Origin: Thermoanaerobaculia bacterium
GTDB lineage: Bacteria > Acidobacteriota > Thermoanaerobaculia > Multivoradales > J023
Reading direction: 5' to 3'
NCBI GenBank assembly: GCA_030431255.1
Contig: JAUIJL010000004.1
Coordinates: 1-64,000 of the forward strand
DNA length: 64,000 bases
Numbering within the stretch: position 1 is the stretch's first letter; each line of letters starts with the position of its first letter. The translations under genes and the position numbers were made by a program. The notes beneath the pieces were generated by a model. It saw only the letters and a program-made list of their open reading frames with translations. It was not told where the DNA came from and searched no databases. Positions 18,612 through 28,419 of the stretch are shown piece by piece.

Positions 18612-21116
18612 CTAAAGGTCTTTCGCTGGGCTCGCCCCGGAGGAAGCCAGCCAACGGCCCAGCATATCGCGCAAATCTTCCTGTTTAAACGGTTTCGAAA
18701 TGTAGTCGTTCATGCCTACCGCCAGGCATTTCTCGCGATCTCCCTTCATCGCATGGGCGGTCACCGCTATGATCGGAATGGGCTCCGCCTTCGTCGCCTG
18801 CTCGATCTCTCGGATCTTGGCGGCGGCCTCGTAGCCGTCGAGCTGTGGCATCTGGCAATCCATGAGAATGGCATCGTAGGAGCCGTCCTCCAGGGCTTCC
18901 AGCACCTCCAATCCATTCCCTACGGCGTCGACCCGATATCCCATGGCCTCGAGCTGGCTGATCGCGACCAGCTGATTGATTTCGTTGTCTTCCGCCAACA
19001 GCAATCGACAGACCTCGGGCGTTTTGGCCGCCGAGACGGGTTTCGAGGCCCGACGGGTCTTGGTCGATTTGAGGCTCGGAATCAGCTCGAGCTCGAACCA
19101 AAATGTGGAGCCTTTGCCGATCTCGCTGTCGAACCCCAGACGGCCACCCATCAGCTCGATCAGGCGCGAGCAAATGGCCAATCCCAAACCCGTGCCACCG
19201 TATCGACGGCTCGTGCTGTTGTCCGCTTGAGTGAAAGGATCGAAGAGGTGCTCCCTCGAGGTGTCGGAGGAGATACCGATACCGGTATCGATCACCTCGA
19301 AACGCAGCCCGACTCCTTCGGTATTGAAGTATTTTTGGGTCACGCGAACGGTCACGTGGCCTTCATCGGTGAATTTCACGGCGTTCGAGGTCAGGTTGAT
19401 CAGCACTTGGCGCAATCGCGCCGGATCGCCCCACAGACGGGTGGGGAATTGGCGGGTGACGTCGGCACGGATTCCGATCCCCTTGGCACCAGCCCTCGGC
19501 ATCACCGGCAGAAGCGCCGCGTCCACAACTTCCGCCAGCTCGAAGGGAGTGTGATCGAGGGACATCTTGCCCGCCTCGATTTTCGAGAAGTCGAGAATGT
19601 CGTCGATCAACACCAACAAACCCTCTCCCGAAGCCTGCAAGATCTCTACTTTCTTGCGCTCTTCCTCAGGAATATCGGCGTCCAAAAGCAGACCGGCCAT
19701 GCCGATGATCGCGTTCATCGGCGTTCGAATCTCGTGGCTCATATTCGCCAAGAAGAGGCTTTTCGCCTCGTTGGCCAGCTCAGCTGCTTCTTTGGCCCGA
19801 ACCAATTGGCTGTTTCGGCGCCGCTCCAGGCCGGAGGCCACGGCCTCGGCGACGAAACGGCTCAATGCGATCACCTCGTCCGGCCAGTAGCCCTCTTGCT
19901 CTCCCGCCCCCAATCCGATGAATCCCACGACCTCACCGGCGACGTCCAACGGTGCCGCCAGCAACGATTCCAGGGAAAGCTCTTCCAGCTGACGGCGATC
20001 CTCGGACGCCTCCTTGGGAATGGAGTGCTTGCCTCCCCACTCCACCGCACGGTGATTCTTCAGCCGCTCGATCGCCCAGGGCAAACGACAGACGAGCTCA
20101 CCCTCACCATCCAGGGGAGGCAATCCCTCCGCTTGCCATTGATGGTGCGCCACGGCCCGCCCATCTTCTGGGTCGAACAGCACCAGCAGGACCCTGCGAC
20201 AGCCCAAGAGCTCACCGATGCGCGGGAAAATCTCCGCCACCTGATCTTCGATCTGATCCTCTGAACGATGGATGAATTGGGAAGAAATCGACACCATCAG
20301 CTCTTCCAGCTCAAGGCGATATTTCAAGGCCAGCTCGGGCTCTTTTTGCGCCGAGATATTGATCACCGATCCGGACATCCGAGTCACCCGACCGTCGGCA
20401 TCTTGGATCGCACGCCCGGTGCCCAGCAGCCAAATCTCCTCGCCGGTCGGAGACTGGATGCGATGCTCGCAGCGGTAGACTCTCCCTTTGACCAGGGAAG
20501 CTCGAACTTCTCGACGCAAACGGCCGCGATCCTCGGGATGCACCCGGGAGAGATATTCGGAAACCTCGGACAGACTGTCGACCCACGGAAATCCCACCAA
20601 TTGATCCAGCTCGCGGGTCACCCAAAGCTTCTTCGACCTTGGATCCCAATCCCAGATGGCAATCTTGGCGGCGTCGAGGGCCGAGCTCAGCCGCTCCTCA
20701 CTTCGGCGCAGCTCCCGCTCCAATCGCTTGCGATCGGAGATGTCCACGAACATGGCGTGGGTACCGATCACAGCACCTTCGGCGTCGAATTGAGGCCGAG
20801 CCCGCAGTAGGGTTTCCACAACCCGACCTTCGCGGGTCACGAGCTCACGCTCTTCCTCAACGAAGACGCCTTCCAAAGCTCGTTCATAGCCACCTTTGAG
20901 GATCTGCCTGCGAGAGTGGGAGGAGTAGAGCTCGCTCAAGGGTCGATAAATCACCTCACGGCGCTGATAGCCGAGCACATCGAGGAAAGTATCGTTGCAA
21001 TCGACGATTCTCGGCTCCCGCCCAGGTCCCACGGCGGTGATGACATACATCACCGGAGCCGCGTCGAACAGCTCTTGGTAGTCCCATTGGGTAGAAAACT
21101 CACCGATGCTCAACAA
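18612..21116 (-). CDS. Soluble PAS-PAS-GAF hybrid histidine kinase
   Basis: An 834-residue cytoplasmic sensor with no membrane helix. It has PAS (about 15-130, [17 protein letters not shown]), a second PAS with PAC (about 140-258), GAF (about 265-440), HisKA with His461 in [19 protein letters not shown], HATPase_c ([25 protein letters not shown]) and a C-terminal receiver with Asp753 in [16 protein letters not shown] plus a KPF lysine. The start is a TTG at 21116; no ATG or GTG extends the frame, and the DNA just upstream is a GGGGAT-rich imperfect repeat. It has no Hpt domain, so phosphate may pass to one of the Hpt domains encoded nearby. Confidence 0.85.
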   Translation of the reverse strand: MLSIGEFSTQWDYQELFDAAPVMYVITAVGPGREPRIVDCNDTFLDVLGYQRREVIYRPLSELYSSHSRRQILKGGYERALEGVFVEEERELVTREGRVVETLLRARPQFDAEGAVIGTHAMFVDISDRKRLERELRRSEERLSSALDAAKIAIWDWDPRSKKLWVTRELDQLVGFPWVDSLSEVSEYLSRVHPEDRGRLRREVRASLVKGRVYRCEHRIQSPTGEEIWLLGTGRAIQDADGRVTRMSGSVINISAQKEPELALKYRLELEELMVSISSQFIHRSEDQIEDQVAEIFPRIGELLGCRRVLLVLFDPEDGRAVAHHQWQAEGLPPLDGEGELVCRLPWAIERLKNHRAVEWGGKHSIPKEASEDRRQLEELSLESLLAAPLDVAGEVVGFIGLGAGEQEGYWPDEVIALSRFVAEAVASGLERRRNSQLVRAKEAAELANEAKSLFLANMSHEIRTPMNAIIGMAGLLLDADIPEEERKKVEILQASGEGLLVLIDDILDFSKIEAGKMSLDHTPFELAEVVDAALLPVMPRAGAKGIGIRADVTRQFPTRLWGDPARLRQVLINLTSNAVKFTDEGHVTVRVTQKYFNTEGVGLRFEVIDTGIGISSDTSREHLFDPFTQADNSTSRRYGGTGLGLAICSRLIELMGGRLGFDSEIGKGSTFWFELELIPSLKSTKTRRASKPVSAAKTPEVCRLLLAEDNEINQLVAISQLEAMGYRVDAVGNGLEVLEALEDGSYDAILMDCQMPQLDGYEAAAKIREIEQATKAEPIPIIAVTAHAMKGDREKCLAVGMNDYISKPFKQEDLRDMLGRWLASSGASPAKDL

Positions 21117-21215
21117 CTCATCCCCGGTTCCATCTCCGAACCTATCCCCGGACCCACTTCCGTGCCGCTCCGGTCCCGCCTTCCGGCCGGCGCTCGGCGC
21201 GATCGATCATCGGAA

Positions 21216-22670
21216 TCAAGAAGGCTCGCTGCGCCACTCGACCGTGGGGTCCACCGGTAGATCGACCGCATCCACTGACGACCCGGAGCTTTCCTGGAGC
21301 TCGGCTTCGGCCGTGTCCTGAGCCCCATCGTCGGCAGCCGCTTCGAGGGTCTCCGACTCGACGATGGCCGAGCCTTCTGCGCCCGTGCTCTCCGCCGGCA
21401 GCTCGTCCAGGCATGCGCGCAGCGCCGCGGCCATTTCACTTGCCGTCGGCCGATCCGGACACTTCTTGGCCAGCGCTTGCATCACAATATCGTTGAGCCG
21501 AAGCAGAATATTCGGCTTGAGGGCCAGCAAAGCCTTCGGCCTTTCCACCACGTGCATCCGAATCAGCTTGAAAAAATTACCGTCGGCTCCGGCGAATGGG
21601 GTGCGTCCGGTCAACATCTCATAGAGGCTGATCGCAAGGCTGTAGACGTCGGTTCGACCGTCGTAGGGCTCGTTCGTGAACCGCTCCGGGGCCATGTAGG
21701 CGGGTGTGCCGACGCTGTTGCCCTCAATGGTCAGCTGTTGCTGCAAATCGGCATCCCCCACCAGCTTGGCGATACCGAAGTCGAGCACTTTGATCACCTC
21801 TCCGCGGCGATCCGTGTGCATGAAGATATTCTGCGGCTTGATGTCCCGATGAATGATTCCCAAGGAGTGGGCTTCGGCCAACACATCGCACACGGGTATC
21901 GAGATTTCGATCGCCCGCCGAGGGCTGATCGCCCCTCGGCTCCGCAACAGCTGGTCGAGGCTGCGGCCTTGTAGAAGCTCCATCACCATGTAAGCCACGT
22001 CTTTGGACGAGACATTGAAGTCGAGCACAGAAACCGCGTTGGAATGCTCCAGCCGAGAAAGGGAAATGCCCTCTTGTTGAAAGCGGGCCAAGGCCACCTC
22101 ATCCGTGCCGAAATTCGTGCGCAAGATTTTGATCGCAACCGGCCGTTGCAATTGGAGGTGGGTGCCGCGATAAACCGCACCGAAGCTTCCCTGGCCGATC
22201 AGGGTATCCAATCGGTACTTGCCGTCCAGGAGAGTGCCCGGCCCGGGGGTGTCGGATTCGCTGTCTTGCCTTTTGGTGGAACGGGCCGGAATGCGATTCC
22301 TCAGCTGAGCTCGGACCCGAGCCAGAACCACTTCTTCGCCCACCGCTTCCGGGGCCACGTAGTCGTTGGCACCGAGGTGAAACCCCTTGATGATGTCGGC
22401 ATCTTGATCCAAGCCGGTCATCATCATGACCGGAAGCTCTTCGGCGGACCGCTGCTCGCGGAGTATCTCGAGCACCTCGAAGCCGCTCTTGCCCGGCATC
22501 TTGACATCCAAGAGGATTAGATCCACCAGCTCCCGGGAGAGCATTTGGAGCGCTTCCTCACCGTCGGCAGCGGTCAACACCCGATAGCCTTCGTGCTCGA
22601 GCCGAGGTCGCCAGATCATCTGCCGAACCTCGTTGTCGTCCACCAACAGGATGGTAAAAGTTTCGTCCAC
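21216..22670 (-). CDS. Receiver domain-Ser/Thr protein kinase fusion
   Basis: A 484-residue protein. Residues 1-125 are a CheY-like receiver (LLVDDNEVRQ, Asp55 in LILLDVKMPGKSGFE). Residues 150-430 are a Hanks-type kinase: G-loop GQGSFGAVYRG, Lys181 in VAIK, HRDIKPQN with Asp276, DFG at 297, and GTPAYMAPERF. The last 55 residues are acidic. The receiver lacks the usual conserved lysine: after GANDYV the expected TKPF reads APEA, so it may signal differently from a classic receiver. The start is GTG at 22670. It lies between two hybrid kinases on the same strand and could link the His-Asp relay to Ser/Thr phosphorylation. The kinase residues look intact. Confidence 0.88.
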   Translation of the reverse strand: MDETFTILLVDDNEVRQMIWRPRLEHEGYRVLTAADGEEALQMLSRELVDLILLDVKMPGKSGFEVLEILREQRSAEELPVMMMTGLDQDADIIKGFHLGANDYVAPEAVGEEVVLARVRAQLRNRIPARSTKRQDSESDTPGPGTLLDGKYRLDTLIGQGSFGAVYRGTHLQLQRPVAIKILRTNFGTDEVALARFQQEGISLSRLEHSNAVSVLDFNVSSKDVAYMVMELLQGRSLDQLLRSRGAISPRRAIEISIPVCDVLAEAHSLGIIHRDIKPQNIFMHTDRRGEVIKVLDFGIAKLVGDADLQQQLTIEGNSVGTPAYMAPERFTNEPYDGRTDVYSLAISLYEMLTGRTPFAGADGNFFKLIRMHVVERPKALLALKPNILLRLNDIVMQALAKKCPDRPTASEMAAALRACLDELPAESTGAEGSAIVESETLEAAADDGAQDTAEAELQESSGSSVDAVDLPVDPTVEWRSEPS

Positions 22671-22850
22671 TACTAGGGCCTCTTTACGGCCTGAGCCAGT
22701 TCCTTAGATCTATTCGCACCTGCGATGCGGGCATTTTTTTCATCCGATGGTGCATCTTATCGCGAGGCCAGGGATTTAGCCTGTGTTCCGCGAGATCGAA
22801 GCACCTCGAGAGGCACAGAGCTATCCCGCGAGCCCTGCGACCTTCAGCGC

Positions 22851-25220
22851 TCACGCGGCCGCTTGCTTCAACGCCACCTCGGTTTCCCGTTGAGCCGCGA
22901 GCAGCTCTTCCACCTCGGCCCGGCTCACCCCTCCGCCTTCGGTGCGCAGCTTTCGCTCGATCGCCGCGCTGAGCTTGGAGACCCTCAACGCCCCAACGCT
23001 CCCGGCACTGCCTTTTAACGAGTGGACCGCCTCGAGTGCCGTATCGTAGCTTTCCGAGGCCAACGATCGCTCGAGCTTCTCCAACACCTCTTCGGAGGTC
23101 CGCAAATAGGTCGAAACCACCCTGGACAACATGTCTTGATGGGTTTTGCGCCCGAGCTCGCGCAGGGACTCCAAAATGACCTCGTCGAGCAGTGCCGGTT
23201 GCTCCTGGGACTTTGCCGATTCATAGGCCTCGAAGGGGTCCGATCGCGGGCTCAAGGTGCTCGGACGCTGGTCGGGAGCGGACCACCGCCGCAACATCTT
23301 CGCCAAATCGCTGCTTCGGAACGGTTTTGCCAAATAGTCGTCCATGCCGGCTTCCAGGCAGCGCTCGCGATCACCTTTCATGGCGTGGGCGGTGACCGCG
23401 ATGATCCGAATCGGCCTGGACGTCCCTTGCTCCGCCTCACGTTTTCGGATCTGCCGGGAGGTTTCGTAGCCGTCCAATCGGGGCATCTGGCAGTCCATCA
23501 AGATGATGTCGAAAGCCTCCGTTTCCATGGCCTTGAGGGCCTCCTCACCATTCTCCACCGCTTTGGCCGTGAACCCGAGCTCTTCCAGCTGTCCCAAAGC
23601 GACGGTCCGATTGACCGGGTTGTCCTCGGCCACGAGGATGTGGCCGTTGGTTTCCGCGGCTTCGGCTTCCCGCTTCATCTCCTCGACGAAATCGGCCGGC
23701 AGCTCAATGATGGAGGACTCACCGAACCACGGCTCGAATGAAACCCGCACGGGGATTTCGAACCAGAAGGTCGAGCCCTTACCCGCTTCGCTTTCGACCC
23801 CGATGCAGCCACCCATGAGCTCCACCAATCGCTTGCTGATCGCCAAGCCCAGACCCGTGCCGCCGAAATGTCGAGTCGTGGAATTATCCGCTTGGGTGAA
23901 AGCTTCAAAGAGGTTCTTGAGATGCTCTTCGGGAATGCCGATACCCGAATCCTTGACGCGCATCTCCAAAGTGCCCCGACGATCGTCGTGACGCACGGCG
24001 GCCTGGACCACCACCCCTCCCTGGCTGGTGAACTTGACCGCGTTCGACACCAAATTCACCAAAATCTGACGCACTCGAGAAGCATCGGCGGTCAACCGGG
24101 GTGGCAAGTCCTCGGGCAAGGCCACGGTCACATCGATTTGCTTGGATGCGGCTTGCGGACCCAAGAGCTCCACCACCTCATTGACCAATCTCGAGAGGTT
24201 GAAGTCCAGATCCTCCAAAGCCAGCTTGCCGGCCTCGATCCGAGAGAAATCCAAGATGTCGTCGATGATGCGCAACAGCGACGAGGCCGATGAGCTGATA
24301 GTCATCAAATAATCCCGTTGCCGGGTGTTGACCTCGGTCTTGAGCAGAAGGTCGGTGACCCCCACGATACCGTTCATCGGCGTGCGGATTTCATGGCTCA
24401 TATTGGCCAAGAAGAGACTTTTAGCTCGGCTCGCCTCCTCGGCGACCTCTTTCGCACGAGCCAGGTCACGGGTGCGCTCCTCCACCAGCTTCTGCAGGTC
24501 CGCGGTGAAGCGGGCGCGCTCGAGGTCTCTCTCTTTGACCTTCTGGCGCATGTTCTCGTACGCCGCCGCCAGCAGGCCTATCTCGTCGGTTCCGGAGTCT
24601 GAAAGGGCATCGGTGGACACCGGCTCAGAGAAATCACCGAGGGTGATTTTTTCCGTGGCCTCCACCAATTTCTCCAGTCGCCTACTATGGCCACCGACCA
24701 CCGGAGCGACCAAGAACGCACTGACCACCATGGCGATGATCGACGACAATCCGATGGCACCCAACAAGCCGAATCGGCTGTGCAAGACGGCGTCTCGGTC
24801 GATCACGGCAATCACCCGCCCGAGCACCTTGCCGGACGCGTTGCTCAATCGGTGCTCGCCGATGAAGAGCCCTCCGTGATCCCCGGCTCGCCAGCTTTCC
24901 AGCGCCCTCGGATCGCGAATAAACGAGGCTGAGGTCTCACCGTCGGCGGTTTCCACCATCAGACAACGGACTTCTCGATCGTGGGCGACGCGGGTCACCT
25001 GGTGCTCGAGCTGATCCGCGTTTCGGAGCTGATCGCCGTCAACGGCGTATTCCGCCACCCGAGCCGCCAGGTTGTCGGCGAGCCGTTGACGGTCGGCCGA
25101 GAGATCGCTACCGATTCGGAAGTAGATCGGCAGCACGGCGATCAAAATGGCCGCCAGCACCACCAGCATGACGCTGAGGGTTGCTTTAAAGTGCAAACGC
25201 TGAGTGAGCTGGCTAGGCAT
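22851..25220 (-). CDS. Membrane hybrid histidine kinase with receiver and Hpt
   Basis: A 789-residue tripartite kinase. It has TM1 (14-34), a periplasmic domain of about 115 residues, TM2 (152-176), HAMP (178-232), HisKA with His276 in [19 protein letters not shown], HATPase_c ([25 protein letters not shown]), a receiver with Asp576 in [15 protein letters not shown] and AKPF lysine, and a C-terminal Hpt with His733 in [14 protein letters not shown]. This is a complete internal phosphorelay of the BarA/ArcB type. The small periplasmic domain is not one I can name. A free Hpt gene lies 171 bases upstream on the same strand, separated by a tandem-repeat tract. Confidence 0.9.
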   Translation of the reverse strand: MPSQLTQRLHFKATLSVMLVVLAAILIAVLPIYFRIGSDLSADRQRLADNLAARVAEYAVDGDQLRNADQLEHQVTRVAHDREVRCLMVETADGETSASFIRDPRALESWRAGDHGGLFIGEHRLSNASGKVLGRVIAVIDRDAVLHSRFGLLGAIGLSSIIAMVVSAFLVAPVVGGHSRRLEKLVEATEKITLGDFSEPVSTDALSDSGTDEIGLLAAAYENMRQKVKERDLERARFTADLQKLVEERTRDLARAKEVAEEASRAKSLFLANMSHEIRTPMNGIVGVTDLLLKTEVNTRQRDYLMTISSSASSLLRIIDDILDFSRIEAGKLALEDLDFNLSRLVNEVVELLGPQAASKQIDVTVALPEDLPPRLTADASRVRQILVNLVSNAVKFTSQGGVVVQAAVRHDDRRGTLEMRVKDSGIGIPEEHLKNLFEAFTQADNSTTRHFGGTGLGLAISKRLVELMGGCIGVESEAGKGSTFWFEIPVRVSFEPWFGESSIIELPADFVEEMKREAEAAETNGHILVAEDNPVNRTVALGQLEELGFTAKAVENGEEALKAMETEAFDIILMDCQMPRLDGYETSRQIRKREAEQGTSRPIRIIAVTAHAMKGDRERCLEAGMDDYLAKPFRSSDLAKMLRRWSAPDQRPSTLSPRSDPFEAYESAKSQEQPALLDEVILESLRELGRKTHQDMLSRVVSTYLRTSEEVLEKLERSLASESYDTALEAVHSLKGSAGSVGALRVSKLSAAIERKLRTEGGGVSRAEVEELLAAQRETEVALKQAAA

Positions 25221-25283
25221 GGCTCAATCTCTCAGAGTGACTCGGCAGGTGACTCGGCGGACGGGGATCGGTGGGTCGAAGAA

Positions 25284-25388
25284 GGCTCGGAGACCATCGG
25301 CTCGGAGACCATCGGCTCGGAGACCATCGGCTCGGAGACCATCGGCTCGGAGACCATCGGCTCGGAGACCATCGGCTCGGCAACCATC
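25284..25388. repeat. 15-bp tandem repeat, six perfect copies plus one variant
   Basis: The unit GGCTCGGAGACCATC is repeated six times without error (25284-25373), followed by a seventh copy with two changes (GGCTCGGCAACCATC, 25374-25388). It fills most of the gap between the Hpt stop and the hybrid-kinase start. In neither neighbouring frame is it part of the protein: the kinase frame meets a TGA at 25224-25226 just upstream of its start. Copy number is likely to vary between strains. Confidence 0.95.
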
Positions 25389-25391
25389 AAC

Positions 25392-25793
25392 TCAGCCGGC
25401 CTTACCGGAGTCTCCGCTCCGGGAGGCCAGGAAGGATTGCAGGGCTTCGCTCGTCTGGCCGAAGCAGGATTCCAGCTCCGCCAAAATCGTCTCGCCGCCT
25501 TCCAATTGTCCGGAGGAGCCCATCTCCTCCAGCTGCCGACTGAGCTCCGCCAGCCGGGGCGTGCCGAGGGAGCGATAGCTCCCTTTCAAGCTGTGGGCAG
25601 TGCTTTTCACCCCGTCAGCGTCTCCACTCGCAAGGGCTTGACGAAGGGAGCTGAAGCTTGTGGGTGCCTGTTCCAAGAACAGACCGTAAAGCTGTCCCAA
25701 CAAGTCTTTGCCCCTTCGCTCCCCAAGCATGGAAAGCGTCTGAAGAATCGACTCATCGAGCAGATCCACGGCTGCCGGGTCTTGCCCACCCAT
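25392..25793 (-). CDS. Free histidine phosphotransfer (Hpt) protein
   Basis: A 133-residue single-domain Hpt protein. Such proteins shuttle phosphate between receivers. The acceptor is His67 in the motif TAHSLKGSYRSLGT, inside a four-helix pattern (LLDESILQTLSMLGE...LFLEQAP, then SLRQALASGDADGVKS). ATG at 25793 has GGAGGT 5 bases upstream; a TTG four codons earlier is less likely. The 15-bp repeat begins right after its stop. With a kinase-encoded Hpt, three receiver-bearing neighbours and this free Hpt, the cluster could form a branched relay. Confidence 0.85.
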   Translation of the reverse strand: MGGQDPAAVDLLDESILQTLSMLGERRGKDLLGQLYGLFLEQAPTSFSSLRQALASGDADGVKSTAHSLKGSYRSLGTPRLAELSRQLEEMGSSGQLEGGETILAELESCFGQTSEALQSFLASRSGDSGKAG

Positions 25794-26168
25794 CTCTACC
25801 TCCAATCGTTCTCTTCCATCGATGCGCCTTCTCTTCTATCGAGATCAAGCCCACTTACCGTCTTGAAAAAATACCGTCTCGGAAAACACCGTCTCGAAAA
25901 AAGCGAGACCTCCCAAGGATATCGCACTTGCCCTTTCGCCCGCTCTTTCGAATTTCCGTCGCGAATCGATCTGTCTCGCCCGTGCTAGCATGGCGTCATC
26001 AATGCCGAGTCCGATTTGAGCCCGCTCGATTCGAGTGAGCTTATCCGATGATCTCGAATACCTCGGCTCCCTTGGCCCGAGCCCCCTACGGCTCAGCCCC
26101 GGACCCTAGCCGGCTAGACCACCACCCTTCTGAGCGACGCGCCTCAACGCACGGGAGATGCCCACGGC
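25794..26168. other. 375-base divergent gap with short tandem repeats
   Basis: This gap lies between the divergent Hpt and receiver genes. It contains two imperfect 20-base copies of a TTCTCTTC(C/T)ATCGA unit (25809-25848) and three 15-16-base copies of ACCGTCT(T/C)GAAAA-like DNA (25857-25902). The A-rich repeat tract is lower in GC than its surroundings and could hold promoter elements. I see no convincing gene here. Confidence 0.6.
25857..25902. repeat. Three 15-16-bp tandem repeats, A-rich
   Basis: Consecutive units start with ACCGTCTTGAAAAAAT, ACCGTCTCGGAAAAC and ACCGTCTCGAAAAAA. The period matches the 15-bp repeat 470 bases away, but the sequence differs. Confidence 0.75.
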
Positions 26169-26549
26169 ATGAAATGCATAGCGGTCATAGAAGACAATTC
26201 CGACAATCGACTGCTTTTGGAAGCGATGCTCGAGGGAAGCTTTCACATCGTGCAATTCGAGTCCGGCTCCTCGGCCCTGGCGGAGCTCCCCAATATTGGA
26301 GCCGACCTCGTGCTGTTGGATATTTCCTTGCCGGGAATGGACGGCATCGAGGTCCTACGGAGAATGCGTGCGGAGCCACGCCTAGCTCGCCTGCCGGTCA
26401 TCGCCCTGACCGCCCACGCAATGGCCGGTGATCGCGAGAAATTCTTGGCCCAGGGATTCGACGACTACATCAGCAAACCCATTCTCGACGACCAATTGTT
26501 GATCGCCACCATTCAAGACCGGATCGACGAAAAGCTCGTCCAATCCTGA
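26169..26549 (+). CDS. Single-domain response regulator (CheY-like)
   Basis: A 126-residue stand-alone receiver. The acidic pair is in AVIEDNSDNRLL, the phospho-acceptor Asp is in LVLLDISLPGMDGIEVL (about residue 56), the Thr is in ALTAHAMAGDRE and the conserved Lys in YISKPIL. There is no output domain, so it acts by protein contact or as a phosphate relay/sink. It lies 90 bases upstream of a sensor kinase on the same strand and is divergent from the free Hpt. Kinase and receiver may work together, with the Hpt as intermediate. Confidence 0.9.
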   Translation: MKCIAVIEDNSDNRLLLEAMLEGSFHIVQFESGSSALAELPNIGADLVLLDISLPGMDGIEVLRRMRAEPRLARLPVIALTAHAMAGDREKFLAQGFDDYISKPILDDQLLIATIQDRIDEKLVQS

Positions 26550-26639
26550 GGACACATCGATTTTGATGGGTTTTTGCCTCACCCTCCAGATCCTACGGTC
26601 CGGCACGCCGGGTGTCGGCCCCACGGAGCGTAGCTGACG

Positions 26640-28235
26640 ATGCTTCTCGGAAGTCTTGTCTTAGAGGTTCTAGTCGCCATCCTGACCGGCTCGGTAGTGT
26701 TCTTGTTATGGCGAGCCGGGCGCAGAGATCGATTGGCCGAGGATCGCGGGTGGTGGCCGGTGTTGGTCGGTTCCTGCCTACTGTTTTTCGGCGCCCTGGT
26801 CGACATCTCCGACCACTTCCCCGCCCTCAACCGCTTCGTCATCCTCGGCCAGACCCCGATGCAATCCGTGGCGGAGAAGATGGTCGGTTTCTTCGGCGGC
26901 TTTCTGCTGCTCGCGATCGGGCTTTTTCGCTGGCTTCCTTACGTCGCCGACCGACGACGACAAGCAGAGGACCTGCGTTTTAAAAATGAGGATCTCGAAG
27001 AGCAACTGCGCAAAGGGTCCAGGGAGCTGGCCCTCAGCAAGCTCAAAACCGCAGCCGAGCTGCGGATCCACCAGCGCCAAACCCGCCAGACCGAGAATCT
27101 CGTAGAAGCCGTGGCCGCCAACGCGCCGATCGCGTTGATCGCCACCGGCATGGGGGGCAATATTTCCGTGGCATCGGGCAGGGCCCTGACAACCCTCGGC
27201 ATTTCCGAGCAAGACACCGGCGAGCCTCTGGCTGAGCTGTGGCCGATGATCGCCGAGCCCCTTTCCCAAGCCCTCGAAGGCAAAAGGGTGACCACCAGCG
27301 TCGCCATCGATTCCGCGGGCACGATGTTTCAGGTGCGTTGCACCCCTTGGCGGGTGGACCGACGCCAGGTCGGCGCCGCCGTGGTCGCCACGGACATCAC
27401 CGATTTGGTACGCACCCAGGATGAGCTGCGGCAGGCCAAGGACATTGCCGAGGCCGCCAGCCGCGCCAAGAGCGATTTCTTGGCGAGCATGAGCCATGAG
27501 CTGCGCACCCCCCTGAACTCGGTGATCGGCTTCTCCAACCTCTTGGAAAAGAACAAGAACGGAAATCTGTCGGAGCAAGATCTTCGATTCCTCGAACGGA
27601 TCTCCGACAATGGCAAACATTTGTTGGCGCTGATCAACGAGCTGCTCGATCTATCGAAGATCGAAGCGGGCCAGATGGAGGTCGATTGCCGCCCGGTGGA
27701 CCTGCGGCAGCTGATGCGGGAAGTCGCCGAGCAAATGGCCACCCAAGCGGGATCCGACGTGCGATTGGGCCTCAAGCTCGGGATCGGCTTCTCCGCCCTG
27801 GATCCCTCAACCGACGAAGTCACCACCACTGGCGATGCGGGTACTTCGGCGGATCACGACGACGATTCCGTCGACATCGAAACCGACCCTGCCCGGCTGC
27901 GCCAGATCCTGGTCAACCTCACCGCCAATGCCCTGAAATTTACCCACGAAGGGCAAGTCACCCTGATCTTGCACCAACACGTCGACGGCCGGCCCAAGGC
28001 GATCGCCGTGCGCGATACGGGCATCGGCATTCCCAAAGACCAACTCGGGACGATCTTCGAAGCCTTCCAACAGGTGGACTCGGGAACCTCACGCCAATAC
28101 GCGGGCACCGGCCTGGGCCTATCGATCACCCGGTCCCTATGCCACTTGCTGGGATTCGAGCTGACGGTGGAGAGTGAGGTGGGCCAGGGCTCGACCTTCA
28201 CGGTCGAGCTGAATCCCGGAGTCGCTGCCGATTGA
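26640..28235 (+). CDS. Membrane sensor histidine kinase with PAS domain
   Basis: A 531-residue kinase. Two or three N-terminal helices (about 5-24, 40-55, 83-100) are followed by a coiled-coil linker, a PAS-like domain (about 150-260), HisKA with His286 in FLASMSHELRTPLNSVIGF, and HATPase_c (NLTANALKF, DTGIGIP, GTGLGLS). Between HisKA and the N box there is an unusual acidic insert of about 30 residues (TGDAGTSADHDDDSVD). There is no receiver on the protein. It follows a stand-alone receiver gene, the likely partner. A perfect 12-bp hairpin lies 13 bases after the stop. Confidence 0.88.
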   Translation: MLLGSLVLEVLVAILTGSVVFLLWRAGRRDRLAEDRGWWPVLVGSCLLFFGALVDISDHFPALNRFVILGQTPMQSVAEKMVGFFGGFLLLAIGLFRWLPYVADRRRQAEDLRFKNEDLEEQLRKGSRELALSKLKTAAELRIHQRQTRQTENLVEAVAANAPIALIATGMGGNISVASGRALTTLGISEQDTGEPLAELWPMIAEPLSQALEGKRVTTSVAIDSAGTMFQVRCTPWRVDRRQVGAAVVATDITDLVRTQDELRQAKDIAEAASRAKSDFLASMSHELRTPLNSVIGFSNLLEKNKNGNLSEQDLRFLERISDNGKHLLALINELLDLSKIEAGQMEVDCRPVDLRQLMREVAEQMATQAGSDVRLGLKLGIGFSALDPSTDEVTTTGDAGTSADHDDDSVDIETDPARLRQILVNLTANALKFTHEGQVTLILHQHVDGRPKAIAVRDTGIGIPKDQLGTIFEAFQQVDSGTSRQYAGTGLGLSITRSLCHLLGFELTVESEVGQGSTFTVELNPGVAAD

Positions 28236-28248
28236 CCCGACAAGCGGC

Positions 28249-28277
28249 GAGGGAGCACCCCGATTGGGTGCTCCCTC
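28249..28277. terminator. 12-bp hairpin between convergent genes
   Basis: A perfect inverted repeat, GAGGGAGCACCC / GGGTGCTCCCTC, with a 5-base loop. It lies between the kinase stop (28235) and the convergent lysK stop (28420). No T-run follows on either strand, so termination efficiency is uncertain; it may serve both directions. Confidence 0.55.
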
Positions 28278-28419
28278 TCATCCTCCCAGCGACTCGAGAT
28301 CCACGGCTTGAAAAGAGCAATAACCATGCCCGCTCTATTTGCCCCCTTGCCGGCCGAAAAGTGACGAAAATTCCCCACTTCCACCATTCTCTGCCTCCAC
28401 GACTGACAGTTTTTGCCGC

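Noticed and set aside
18606-20264. 552-codon open frame on the plus strand
   Set aside because: Antisense shadow of the hybrid kinase at 18612-21116, made possible by high GC.
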